A stretch of DNA of 64,000 bases from Mycolicibacter icosiumassiliensis (GTDB taxonomy: Bacteria; Actinomycetota; Actinomycetes; Mycobacteriales; Mycobacteriaceae). The position numbers were made by a program, and so were the translations under genes. The notes under the pieces are model-generated. The model saw only the letters and a list, made by a program, of their open reading frames with translations. It was not told where the DNA came from and searched no databases. Location of the stretch: the NCBI RefSeq assembly GCF_900078685.2, contig NZ_LT546166.1, forward strand, positions 906,286 to 970,285, in the 5' to 3' direction. This document shows, in pieces, positions 1-9,758 of the stretch; the stretch's first letter is position 1, and the number at the start of each line of letters is the position of its first letter.

Positions 1-1101
1 GGCGTGGTTGAAGGTGTTGAAGAAGTTGGAGCCCGCAGCGCCGCCGGCACCGCCATTGCCGGCGTTGCCGGCCAGCGCCCCGGTGCCGCCATTGAGGTGG
101 GCCGCGATACCATCACTGACACCCGTCGCACCGTTGCCCCCGTTACCGCCGTCACCGCCATTACCGCCGGTGCCGCCGTCGCCGATGAAGAATCCACTGC
201 GGCCCCCCGCCCCACCGACACCGGCCGCACTGCCAAACACACCCGCGCCGTTGCCGCCATTGGCGAAGGTGCCATCGGCACCGGCGACGCCGTTGCCCCC
301 GGCCCCGCCAGCGCCGCCGTTGCCGAACAGCCAGCCCGCCGCATCACCACCGGCACCGCCCGCGCCGGCCCTCGCCGCCCCGGCGTGGGCAGCTTCGCCA
401 CCGGCGCCGCCGTCACCACCATTGCCCATAATGGTGCCGCCGGTTCCACCGTGGCCTGCTGCCGGACCAATCGTGGTCACACTGACGCCAGCGTCACCGC
501 CGGCACCACCGTTACCGAACAAGCCGGCCGCTCCACCGTCACCGCCGGCCACACCGGGATCGGCGCTGGCGTCGTAGCCCGCCCCGCCGTCACCGAACCA
601 CAAGCCGCCATCGCCACCGTTGGGATCCGTGGCGGTACCGGCGGTTCCATTACCGATCAGATAGACACCGGCGAACTGGTTGATGGCGTTGTCGACGGAT
701 TCACCGAATGAGGAGTTGATCCACGCCTCCATACCGGTGTGCATCGGGGTGTAGATCCACTGATCGACGAACTGCGCCATGTTGAACGTGGAGGCCGCGG
801 CGAGAGGATCCAGCACCGAGGACACCGAGGCCGCACTATCACCGGTGAACGAGGCGTCCAACGTCTGCACCCAGCTGCTCACCTCGGCCCCCAGACTGGG
901 ATCAATGTTGGACAGTGAGTCGATGATCGGATCCAACATCACATCGAGCTCATCGGCGTTAGCTCCTGGGGCGCCGGTCAACGGGGCTACGCCAAAGGCG
1001 AGGAACGCGCCCACCGCGCTGGTGGCACCCATTACCGGCGTAGCGCGCAGTGGGTTTGTCTTGCTGGGGCGGCCCTGTCGGCCGCTGCTGGAATGACTCA
1101 T
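1..1101 (-). CDS. PGRS-repeat protein (3' end outside window)
   Basis: The minus-strand frame opens at ATG 1101 behind an AGGAAGG ribosome site and stays open to base 1, so the C-terminus lies outside the window. Residues 1-49 look like a signal or membrane N-terminus with a hydrophobic stretch ending in GAPGANA, followed by an Asp/Ser-rich helical segment. From about residue 150 the protein becomes Gly/Ala/Asn repeats of the GNGGAGG type (LFGNGGAGG, WLFGNGGAGG). There is no PE domain at the N-terminus, so this is a PGRS protein with a signal-peptide-type leader rather than a classic PE_PGRS. The family is mycobacterial, surface or secreted, and of unsettled function. Its start is 73 bases downstream of the porin-like gene's stop on the same strand. 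Confidence 0.85.
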   Translation of the reverse strand, partial: MSHSSSGRQGRPSKTNPLRATPVMGATSAVGAFLAFGVAPLTGAPGANADELDVMLDPIIDSLSNIDPSLGAEVSSWVQTLDASFTGDSAASVSSVLDPLAAASTFNMAQFVDQWIYTPMHTGMEAWINSSFGESVDNAINQFAGVYLIGNGTAGTATDPNGGDGGLWFGDGGAGYDASADPGVAGGDGGAAGLFGNGGAGGDAGVSVTTIGPAAGHGGTGGTIMGNGGDGGAGGEAAHAGAARAGAGGAGGDAAGWLFGNGGAGGAGGNGVAGADGTFANGGNGAGVFGSAAGVGGAGGRSGFFIGDGGTGGNGGDGGNGGNGATGVSDGIAAHLNGGTGALAGNAGNGGAGGAAGSNFFNTFNHA

Positions 1102-1174
1102 CGGGGAAAACCTTCCTAAAAGAACCGGGCTGAAAGAGCTGGGGAAACGTGCCAGTGGACGCGAGTGGGGCGGA

Positions 1175-2461
1175 TCAGAACCAGGACGCAACGTCTGGGA
1201 ATAGGGCAGACAACCCCGTGGCCGTAGCATCCGCGGTGGCCGCCGCACTGGAACTGTCGCCGAACAAATCATCGAGAATTGTCGGGATAGTGAAGCCCGC
1301 CAACGGCACCCCTACATCCAGAGTTACGGGGGGGCTTGCATTCCCGCCAGCACTAAGAGCTAAGCCCGAGCCGACGGTCGCGGTCGGGTCGGACCATCCC
1401 GAACCCAGCAGCCCGCTAAGGGTCTGAGACAGCGCCTCCCACGCCCCAATGGGCCCGATCGGTTGACTGTTGAGGGTCAGGGTGCCGACGGAGGGAACAC
1501 CGGTGAACTGCAGGCCGACGCTGTTGAACAGCGAACCGCCCACCGCGGGAACGTCATTGCTACCCGACACGTAATTGGCTACCTGCACACTGCCGGTGCT
1601 CAGCAACCCACCAAAGGAAATATCGAGCTCCGTCATGGTCATCCCCGGCGGGAACTCCGAGCCGATCAGACTGTTGATCGTCGGCAACAACGAATCGAGG
1701 TTCAGGTCGGCGCCGTTGAAGAAGGCGCCGGTCATATTGGCCAGGGTGGTGTTGAAGCCATCGCCGTCGGTGATGCTGTTCGACAACGCCACCCACGGGG
1801 CGATCATCGGACCCAACGCCCCCATCACGATGGCGCTCTCCGGGGAACCCAGCCAGTTGATGATCGGCTCAATCAGCCCGGCCTCACTGGCCGGCAGGTA
1901 GCCCGGAATCTCCCCGAACATCAGGGCGTGATTCCCGATCATGGTGTGCTGCAGCACCATCGACCCGATGCTGCCCGGAGTCCATCCACTGCCCTCGGTG
2001 AAACCCCCGAGGCTCGTACCCTGCAGGCCGATGCCGGTCAATACGTTGTCCAGGTTCGTCTGGATCTGCTGCATCACGCTGGCCAGGGTGCTGCTGGTGG
2101 GGTCGTTGGTGAATTCGTTCCACAGGTTGGACTGGTTGGCCAGCGCCTGCTGCCACCCCACCCCGGGAGCCAAATAGAAATTCTGAATCAGCGTCGAGGC
2201 GTTCTGCGCCGCGGTGTTGTACTGATCGAGCCACGGGGCCGCCAGACCTGACTCGCCGGAGGCCAGGGCTACCTCACGAAGAGTGGCCGACCCAGGCACC
2301 TGCCCCACACTCGGAGGCGCAAACACGACAAAGCCGGCGCCCACAAGGACGGCACCGGCGGTCGCGAAGGAGCGAAGGCTAGTTAAGCCTAGAGACGCCC
2401 CCCCCCCCCGCTGGATCGCGACAGCGCGCGAGTGCGCGTCGGTGGTGTGCTGAGAAGCCAT
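1175..2461 (-). CDS. GjpA-like outer membrane porin family protein
   Basis: The product is 428 residues from ATG 2461, which is preceded by GAAGGGACC at good spacing; an upstream ATG at 2560 has no ribosome site. A basic N-terminus (residues 1-30) leads into a hydrophobic segment (about 33-50) of signal or anchor type. The rest is Gly/Ser/Asn/Leu-rich with phrases such as LLPTINSL, DISFGGLLSTG, GGSLFNSVGLQFTGVP and PIGPIGAW, which I recall from mycobacterial proteins named outer membrane porin GjpA. The function is inferred from that resemblance only. Codons 18-22 run through a 12-base G tract, so slippage would shift the frame before the signal segment. It lies upstream of the PGRS gene on the same strand. 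Confidence 0.6.
   Translation of the reverse strand: MASQHTTDAHSRAVAIQRGGGASLGLTSLRSFATAGAVLVGAGFVVFAPPSVGQVPGSATLREVALASGESGLAAPWLDQYNTAAQNASTLIQNFYLAPGVGWQQALANQSNLWNEFTNDPTSSTLASVMQQIQTNLDNVLTGIGLQGTSLGGFTEGSGWTPGSIGSMVLQHTMIGNHALMFGEIPGYLPASEAGLIEPIINWLGSPESAIVMGALGPMIAPWVALSNSITDGDGFNTTLANMTGAFFNGADLNLDSLLPTINSLIGSEFPPGMTMTELDISFGGLLSTGSVQVANYVSGSNDVPAVGGSLFNSVGLQFTGVPSVGTLTLNSQPIGPIGAWEALSQTLSGLLGSGWSDPTATVGSGLALSAGGNASPPVTLDVGVPLAGFTIPTILDDLFGDSSSAAATADATATGLSALFPDVASWF
2398..2409. repeat. 12-base C/G homopolymer inside a coding region
   Basis: Twelve consecutive C on the plus strand encode Arg-Gly-Gly-Gly-Ala in the GjpA-like gene. The tract lies about 20 codons after the chosen start and before the signal segment, so a one-base change would destroy the protein. 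It may be a phase-variation switch or a sequencing length error. Confidence 0.95.
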
Positions 2462-3024
2462 GGAAGAGGTCCCTTCGCTGTGGTGAGTGGATACGTCAAA
2501 TGTCATGGAGGCCGGCTGCACAATGCCTCCTTGGATGGGTTTCGGCTCAGGCAAATTCAAGGTGTAGGCAAGTAAACGTGAGGACTCCCAGTTTTTCGAT
2601 CACCTCGGCTGAATTCGCGTCATTTCTGGGCAGTACCGGCAACCCTCAGCAGAAAGCGATACCGCTGTTCAATGTGGTTTTTATGCCTGTCTGGCGAACA
2701 GTTCTGGACACCCTTGGTCGTTCATTGAGAAAAGATTTAGAGGGCCCGCCCAAGATTCCCGGGTGATGATGGATTTAGTTCGCCGAAATGCTGCTATTCT
2801 GTCTTGAACAGCGTTTTTATCAAATTTCACGTTTGCTATCACCGCGTCGCGGCCCCGCCCGATGAGGCCACGCTCGCCGCACCCGACGCGAGCAAAATAC
2901 CGACTGATTGAAACAAATACGTCGGTTGATTCCTAAGCGATACACACCGTCTTCACCGGTGAACGCTGGCGGGGGATCTTCAGCCATCCGGCCCCCTGCC
3001 CACGCCGAACCGACCCTTTACCCC
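2462..3024. other. 563-base intergenic region, no gene seen
   Basis: No convincing coding frame is visible. The stretch has more A and T than the flanking genes (for example around 2570-2850), which may mark a promoter or acquired DNA. It must hold the promoter of the minus-strand porin-like gene. A perfect 12-base palindrome, TTCACCGGTGAA, lies at 2952-2963, about 60 bases before the operator of mymT; its role is unknown. Confidence 0.6.
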
Positions 3025-3041
3025 ATACCCCTATGGGGTAT
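3025..3041. promoter_or_regulatory. RicR/CsoR-type copper operator upstream of mymT
   Basis: The sequence ATACCCCTATGGGGTAT is a perfect inverted repeat of ATACCCC around a 3-base centre, 54 bases before the mymT start. Mycobacterial mymT belongs to the RicR copper regulon, whose operators are TACCC...GGGTA palindromes of this kind. Copper-relieved repression is inferred from motif and context. Confidence 0.8.
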
Positions 3042-3095
3042 ATAGTCAAGAAACACCGCGGCGTCTGCCGCGGATGACAGAGGAAGGTGCGACAC

Positions 3096-3245
3096 ATGGC
3101 TAACGACGAGGATGGGACCCTACTGACGTGCGGCCACGACGGCTGTGGATGCCGCGTCCGTATCGAGACTGCGTGCCACTGCCCCGGTGCAGACGTGAGC
3201 TACCGCTGCACCTGCGGCGACGAACTGGTAGCCGTCAACAGCTGA
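3096..3245 (+). CDS. mymT: Mycobacterial copper metallothionein MymT
   Basis: This 49-residue protein starts at ATG 3096 behind AGGAAGG. It has seven cysteines arranged as [20 protein letters not shown] and YRCTCGDEL, the pattern of M. tuberculosis MymT (Rv0186A), a cytosolic protein that binds Cu(I) in a thiolate cluster and protects against copper. A copper-type palindrome lies just upstream and a long hairpin 8 bases after the stop, so it appears to be a monocistronic, copper-controlled unit. In M. tuberculosis it lies next to bglS near Rv0183-Rv0185; here bglS is absent and a toxin-immunity pair separates mymT from the Rv0185-Rv0183 homologues. Confidence 0.93.
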   Translation: MANDEDGTLLTCGHDGCGCRVRIETACHCPGADVSYRCTCGDELVAVNS

Positions 3246-3253
3246 CAACAGAC

Positions 3254-3298
3254 GGCGCCGGTGACGCACAACCTCGACCGTTGTGCGTCACCGGCGCC
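3254..3298 (+). terminator. Perfect 19-bp hairpin after mymT
   Basis: GGCGCCGGTGACGCACAAC at 3254-3272 is exactly complementary to 3280-3298, with a 7-base loop, starting 8 bases after the mymT stop. There is no U tract, which fits the tail-less terminators common in mycobacteria. It is the longest perfect stem I noticed in the window. Confidence 0.8.
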
Positions 3299-3444
3299 TG
3301 CTCTTGGTCTACACCACCGAGGACTGTCTAGCCGGCTCGGCACCAAGCGCACTAGGTAGGCCAGCGTCGCAGTCGATCTCACCTCATCAACAGCACGTTG
3401 GCCGGCACGCCTGCAGTCACATCGCCTGCCGAGACCACTTAAGG

Positions 3445-3840
3445 CTAATGGGGACGACGCCCAGACAATAGTGCAGTATGTGCCGGCCTGAAATGGATCT
3501 CGAAAAGATCCTTCAACCAGGCCATGATCTCGTTATCGTCGGCATCCATTCCCGGGGTCGTCAACTGGTCGTCCGTATCACTGAGCCACAGCATAAATTG
3601 CCAAGCCTTCGATTGGTTGACTAAGCCGAACTCATTCGGCGCATCGAGCGGCGCCAGCATGAAGTTGAAACCACCGTTCCGCGCCGACCAGTAGACCTGC
3701 AACTTGCAGTCGGAACCACGGTAGAACGTCGCCCACGCTCGACGATCTCCATATGTCAGGTCATCTTGTACTTCATCGATCTCCAAACCCGCGCAGGACA
3801 ACGCGGGGCCCAGGAACTGGTCCAGCTCCATTGGCTTCAT
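3445..3840 (-). CDS. Probable immunity protein of the adjacent toxin
   Basis: The product is 131 residues, acidic, with no signal peptide or membrane segment. It contains many Trp, Phe and Tyr residues (WATFYRG, VYWSARNGG, WQFMLWLSD) and ends in a basic tail. The start ATG lies two bases after the stop of the upstream toxin-like gene, so the two are probably co-translated. I do not recognise the family. Size, composition and position 3' of a modular toxin are typical of a cognate immunity protein, which would bind and block the toxin domain in the cytosol; this is inference from context. Confidence 0.55.
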   Translation of the reverse strand: MKPMELDQFLGPALSCAGLEIDEVQDDLTYGDRRAWATFYRGSDCKLQVYWSARNGGFNFMLAPLDAPNEFGLVNQSKAWQFMLWLSDTDDQLTTPGMDADDNEIMAWLKDLFEIHFRPAHTALLSGRRPH

Positions 3841-3842
3841 GG

Positions 3843-5519
3843 TCAGTTATCTCCTTCGTACAACCACGCATTACCGTATTGTTGATAGCCATACCGAGAA
3901 GCGTTTTCCTTCATGAAATTTATCTCAGCAGCGGAGAACGACAACCTGTCTACCCTCGCCAGTTTCTCAACGCTTTCGAAGCCCTCAGGCATTAAATATT
4001 CAATCCGCGGCACGCCTTCTTCCATCTGAGCGCGGAGAAACTGTTCGTTTACCTGCCAAGCCAAGTCTCGCTGCTGTGTTTCACTAAATCCATTGGTCAG
4101 CGCGTTCCAGGTTCGGTCGCCCGTATCGAAGTAGATGCCACCCTGGCCTCTGGCCTCGCCGATGTAGCCACTGTCCTGGCCGTCGAACCTGCCCAGCACA
4201 ACGCGGCCCGGGTTGTCGCCCACGTAGTGGGTAGACATATCAGCGACTTCCTCGCTCAAGCCTGCCGTCGGGCCTCCGTGCCTGCTCGCATAGTTGAGGT
4301 CCATGGCCGAGTATTCCGCCCACGGATGGTAGGTAGCCGGCACGTCGAATCCGACCTCTGCATAGGACGAAACCACCGGGCCGGTGTCGAGTACACCGCG
4401 GCCGATCTCACCCATCCCCGCCCGAATTTCCGCCCCCTCCGCACCGAACGGCACGGTGACGGCGGCGGCACTGACATCGAAAGCCTTCTCGCCCAGAAAA
4501 TAGGCGGGGCTCGGCGCGTTCAGGGCGTCCTTGACTTGGCCGACACCCGCACCGACCGGGTCGATGACGGTGTCGCCAAGCCCCTTGGCCAGGCCACCCC
4601 ACGATTCCAGGACACCAGGGGCGCCCGGTCCGCCCTGTCCGAGCAGGTTCTTGACGGCCGCTTCGGTGGATCGCCAACGGTCCCCGAACGCATCACCAAA
4701 CCCCAGCGGCGCCCGCCGCTGCGACTCGGGGGTAACGTAACGCGGCAACGGCTGCTGCGCCTGCACCACCGCCGCGTTGATCCGCGCTTCAATCTGATCC
4801 GGCGGGACGCCGTCGTTGGCCATGACCTGCCGAGCCAAGACCTTGAAGCTCTCCACGTCCGCGGGGTTCAACGGCGATGGCGCGGCGCCGGCATCGAAGC
4901 TGCGCGCCACGACATCGGGCTCATAGCCGTCCTGGACCCGCAGGTTGGTCAACGCCGCCTGCAGAGACTTGCTATAGGCGCTGCGGATCTGAACAACGTT
5001 GGAAAGCACCGTCCGCGTATCGGCTGTCGCGCCGGCCCAACACTTTTCGATCAGGGCGTCGACATCGTCGCCGTGCAGCTGGTACCCCAAATAGTGGGTG
5101 TTGTAGTCGGCCAGATACTCGTCGTAGCCCCGCAGATTGGCGTTGAGCGCCTCGATCTGCTTTCCGCAGCTCTGCCGGGCCTGGGCTAGGGCGGCGGCGA
5201 TGCTCTCCAAGTCGGCCGCGATCTGGCCGAGTTGGGCGTTGGTGGCGTGCAGGCTCTCTTTGACCCGTTGCACTTCGGCGCCGTTGTTGATCGGCTGCGC
5301 ACCGTTCTCCCGGTTGTACTGCTCGAAGTGCTGTTGGGCGGTGCGGAAGGTCGCCTCGGCCGCGGTGGACGAGCCGGCCGCCGAATGAAACGCCTGCGCC
5401 AGGAAGTTGATCTGGGTGGGGCTGCCGGCCTGCACGCTGTCATCAATAGCCCACGGGTCACCGCCCGCGGCGGCAACAAGCTCACCGAACCCCAGATACT
5501 GCAGGCTCGGACGACTCAC
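3843..5519 (-). CDS. Modular polymorphic toxin with type VII-like N-terminus
   Basis: The product is 558 residues from GTG 5519. Residues 1-200 are helical and rich in Ala and Gln, resembling the WXG-like N-terminal regions of mycobacterial type VII secretion effectors. A Pro/Gly-rich middle (about 240-370, with LGQGGPGAPG and PVGAGVGQVKDAL) looks like a pre-toxin linker. The last 150 residues have VVLGRFD..GYIGEA..GGIYFDTGDRTWNAL, LAWQVNEQFL and a closing YGYQQYGNAWLY. That layout resembles C-terminal nuclease modules of CdiA-like toxins with a BECR (RNase-like) fold. No NlpC/P60 or NADase signature is visible. It is followed at 2 bases by a probable immunity gene. Secretion by an ESX system and nuclease activity are both inferred. 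Confidence 0.6.
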   Translation of the reverse strand: MSRPSLQYLGFGELVAAAGGDPWAIDDSVQAGSPTQINFLAQAFHSAAGSSTAAEATFRTAQQHFEQYNRENGAQPINNGAEVQRVKESLHATNAQLGQIAADLESIAAALAQARQSCGKQIEALNANLRGYDEYLADYNTHYLGYQLHGDDVDALIEKCWAGATADTRTVLSNVVQIRSAYSKSLQAALTNLRVQDGYEPDVVARSFDAGAAPSPLNPADVESFKVLARQVMANDGVPPDQIEARINAAVVQAQQPLPRYVTPESQRRAPLGFGDAFGDRWRSTEAAVKNLLGQGGPGAPGVLESWGGLAKGLGDTVIDPVGAGVGQVKDALNAPSPAYFLGEKAFDVSAAAVTVPFGAEGAEIRAGMGEIGRGVLDTGPVVSSYAEVGFDVPATYHPWAEYSAMDLNYASRHGGPTAGLSEEVADMSTHYVGDNPGRVVLGRFDGQDSGYIGEARGQGGIYFDTGDRTWNALTNGFSETQQRDLAWQVNEQFLRAQMEEGVPRIEYLMPEGFESVEKLARVDRLSFSAAEINFMKENASRYGYQQYGNAWLYEGDN

Positions 5520-5578
5520 GGCGCACCCGCGCTACTCGCCATCGTCAGATCATGACCGACACCGCACCGCAGCGCACG

Positions 5579-6088
5579 TCACCGCACACCCTCCTTGGCG
5601 AACACCACCCGCAGCACATATCCCAACTCCGGGCCCATCACCATTTCGGCCAGTTCGCAGAACGTCGCGACGAATTCCGGCCCGTGCGGCGGCCGCGTGT
5701 CACACAGGTGGTGTGCAATCTCATGCAGCACCACCAGTTCTCGCAGCGCCCAGTCCACGCCGCGCTGATCTGGTACGGCGATAACGCCCGCCGCACCGAG
5801 CTTTTCGTAGTGTGCCGCGGTGGTGCCGCGACGTGCGCGCACGGTCAGCTCGGCAGAATCCGGCCACCGAGCCTGCACCGTCGACAGCGCCAGGACGTCC
5901 TCGACATAGCGTCGGACGGCGGCTACCGAACCGAAGCGGGCCTCGGGCGGCAACGTCAGCGCGGTGCCGAAGAACTCCACACTGCGCCTGCCGGTCTCGC
6001 CGGCGCGGTCGAACAAGGTGCGGACGAAGACCTCCGCGGCGTAGACCTTGGCGCGCTGACCGTCGCGCTCTGAGGCGCCTTCACTCAA
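5579..6088 (-). CDS. TIGR04338-family putative metallohydrolase (Rv0185-like)
   Basis: The product is 169 residues, the length I recall for Rv0185. A zinc-protease-type HEIAH motif lies at about residues 122-126, with a further His near 135 that could be the third ligand. The substrate is unknown. The start appears to be TTG at 6088, whose last two bases overlap the TGA of the upstream DUF2786 gene; no better start is in frame. That overlap indicates translational coupling with the DUF2786 gene, as in the Rv0184-Rv0185 pair. It is predicted cytosolic. Confidence 0.75.
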   Translation of the reverse strand: MSEGASERDGQRAKVYAAEVFVRTLFDRAGETGRRSVEFFGTALTLPPEARFGSVAAVRRYVEDVLALSTVQARWPDSAELTVRARRGTTAAHYEKLGAAGVIAVPDQRGVDWALRELVVLHEIAHHLCDTRPPHGPEFVATFCELAEMVMGPELGYVLRVVFAKEGVR

Positions 6089-6837
6089 TGTTCCAGCGCG
6101 GACCGCGCCACCGACAGCTCCGCATTGTCGCCCAGCCGGGCTTTGCGCCCGGCGCGATCCCCGGCTCGTCGTGCCGCCGACGAATACCCCGCCGACGCAC
6201 TGGTGGCCCGCCAGGTACCCCGCGCCTTGGAGGTACCACGGTAGAAGTCGCGTAGTTCGAGTTCCTTGTTGCGCAACGCAATCGCGGTTCCGGGCGGCCT
6301 GCTCCGATCCTGCTCGGCATCCCGTCGGGTCTCGTCGCGGGCTTCGGACAGCCGCTGGCCGACGCGCGCGCCGAAGGCCAGATGGAAGTTCAGCCGGGCG
6401 GTGATGGTGGGGGTGGGGCGGTGCTCGCCGGTGGCGATATAGGCGTCCGAGGCCCGGACCATCTGCACGACCAGGCTGGCGTAGAGGGCGTGGGTGGCGT
6501 CGATGTCCTCGGCGAACCCGTAGGCGTAGACGTAGGTCGAATTGGTCGCCACGTCGCAGCGCACGTCGTTGGCCGCGGCGATCCCCACAAACAGCTGCAC
6601 ATAGGTGCGCAGTCCCCGGGCGCCGGGCTCGCCGATGGTGATGGTCCGCTGCACCGGCGCGGTGGCCGCGGTCCGGGTGGCGGAGTGTGCCCGGGCCACC
6701 GCCAGGTCGATGGAGGTCGCGGTGGCCAGCCGTTGCGCCGCCGCCATGAACGCGTCGGCTTCGTGGGCGTTGTCGGTGCCCTCGGCCTGGCGCAACAGGG
6801 CGGCGATCCGCGCCAACATCTTGTCGTCGGTGCTCAT
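6085..6837 (-). CDS. DUF2786 domain protein (Rv0184-like)
   Basis: The product is 250 residues from ATG 6837; an upstream in-frame start at 6867 would add ten unconserved-looking residues. The first 40 residues (MLARIAALLRQAEGTDN..EADAFMAAAQRLA) are the typical DUF2786 helix pair. A middle region (VQLFVGIAAANDVRCD, then VQMVRASDAYI) and an Arg-rich C-terminus with SAGYSSAARRAGDRAGRKARLG follow. The function of the family is unknown. It overlaps the metallohydrolase gene by four bases and follows the lipase gene on the same strand, giving the order lipase, DUF2786, metallohydrolase as in M. tuberculosis Rv0183-Rv0185. Confidence 0.78.
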   Translation of the reverse strand: MSTDDKMLARIAALLRQAEGTDNAHEADAFMAAAQRLATATSIDLAVARAHSATRTAATAPVQRTITIGEPGARGLRTYVQLFVGIAAANDVRCDVATNSTYVYAYGFAEDIDATHALYASLVVQMVRASDAYIATGEHRPTPTITARLNFHLAFGARVGQRLSEARDETRRDAEQDRSRPPGTAIALRNKELELRDFYRGTSKARGTWRATSASAGYSSAARRAGDRAGRKARLGDNAELSVARSALEH

Positions 6838-6882
6838 GGCCGCCACGCTAACCGACGTCGGCGACACCGCGCCGACCGCGAC

Positions 6883-8580
<1,698 letters not shown>

Positions 8581-8582
8581 TC

Positions 8583-9707
8583 ATGAAGACCAAGGGCGCA
8601 TTGTTGTGGGAGCTGAACTCGCCGTGGCGGGTCGACGAGATCGAGCTGGGCGACCCGGTTGAAGGCGAAGTCCAGGTCCGGATGCACGCCGCGGGGATGT
8701 GCCACTCCGACTATCACCTGACCACCGGGGCCACTCCGATGGCCCTGCCGGCGCTGGGCGGCCACGAGGGCGCCGGCGTCATCACCAAGGTCGGCAAGGG
8801 CGTCACCGGCCTGGAAGAGGGCGACCACGTCGTGATGGCCTTCATCCCGGCCTGCGGCAACTGTCCGCCGTGTATGAAGGGCTTCCGCTCGCTGTGTGAC
8901 CGCGGGGCCGTGCTGCTGGGCGGCAAGGCCATCGCCGACGGCACCAACCGGATCCACGCCGGTTCGCATGAGGTCTCGGCGATGAACCTGCTCGGCACGT
9001 TCTCGCCCTACATGACCGTGCACCAGGACTCGGTGGTGAAGATCGACAAGGACGTGCCGTTTGAGACTGCGGCCATCATGGGCTGCGCGGTGCCGACCGG
9101 GTTCGGTTCGGCCACCAACGTCGCCGAGGTCAAGCCCGGCGAGACCGTGATCATCATCGGTGTCGGCGGTATCGGCATGAGCGCCCTGCAGGGTGCGGTG
9201 CTCTCCGGTGCCCGCCGCGTCATCGCGATCGACCCGGTGCCCTTCAAGCGCGACCAGGCCGTCAAGTTCGGCGCAACCCACGTCTACCCGTCGATGGCCG
9301 AGGCGATCATGCCGGTCATGGAGGAGACCTGGGGCCTGATGGCCGACAAGGTGATCATCGCCGTGGGCGACATGAAGGGCGAATACATCGAAGAAGCGCT
9401 GATCCTGACCGCCAAGACCGGAACCTGCGTGGTCACCGGCATGGGCTCGATGGTCGACGCGGACGTCAAGTTGAACCTGTTCCTGTTCACCATGTTGCAG
9501 AAGACGTTGAAGGGCAACATCTTCGGCGGTGGCAGCTCGCACATCGAGACGCCCAAGCTGGTGGGCCTGTACAAGTCCGGGCTGCTCAAGATCGACGAGA
9601 TGATCACCACGACGTACAAGCTCGAGGACATCAACACCGGCTACCAGGACATGGTCGACGGCAAGAACATCCGCGGCGTCATCACCTACGACGAGTCGGA
9701 CTGGTAG
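8583..9707 (+). CDS. NDMA-dependent (nicotinoprotein) alcohol dehydrogenase
   Basis: The product is 374 residues of the zinc-dependent medium-chain dehydrogenase family. Catalytic zinc ligands are expected at Cys40 and His61 (GMCHSDYH; GGHEGAG), and structural zinc at the cluster CGNCPPCMKGFRSLC (Cys92, 95, 98, 106). The Rossmann motif is GVGGIGM. The sequence follows the actinobacterial NDMA-dependent group, which includes mycobacterial AdhB-type proteins that hold NAD tightly and recycle it with an external acceptor. The natural substrate is unknown. A KstR-type site overlaps the promoter region, suggesting a role in sterol side-chain or alcohol oxidation together with the upstream SDR. Confidence 0.88.
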   Translation: MKTKGALLWELNSPWRVDEIELGDPVEGEVQVRMHAAGMCHSDYHLTTGATPMALPALGGHEGAGVITKVGKGVTGLEEGDHVVMAFIPACGNCPPCMKGFRSLCDRGAVLLGGKAIADGTNRIHAGSHEVSAMNLLGTFSPYMTVHQDSVVKIDKDVPFETAAIMGCAVPTGFGSATNVAEVKPGETVIIIGVGGIGMSALQGAVLSGARRVIAIDPVPFKRDQAVKFGATHVYPSMAEAIMPVMEETWGLMADKVIIAVGDMKGEYIEEALILTAKTGTCVVTGMGSMVDADVKLNLFLFTMLQKTLKGNIFGGGSSHIETPKLVGLYKSGLLKIDEMITTTYKLEDINTGYQDMVDGKNIRGVITYDESDW

Positions 9708-9758
9708 GCGGTCGCGACCAGCGGAACCAGCCGCACCGGCGCGCTAACCTTGGACGTC

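Noticed and set aside
4..711. Long open frames on the plus strand opposite the PGRS gene
   Set aside because: GC-rich repeats keep all frames open. The Gly/Ala/Asn frame on the minus strand has the signal-like N-terminus and ribosome site; the others read as Pro/Ala or Thr/Ala low-complexity text.
9711..9726. GGTCGCGACC palindrome after the alcohol dehydrogenase as a terminator
   Set aside because: The stem is only five bases with no loop or T run, a chance event in GC-rich DNA.
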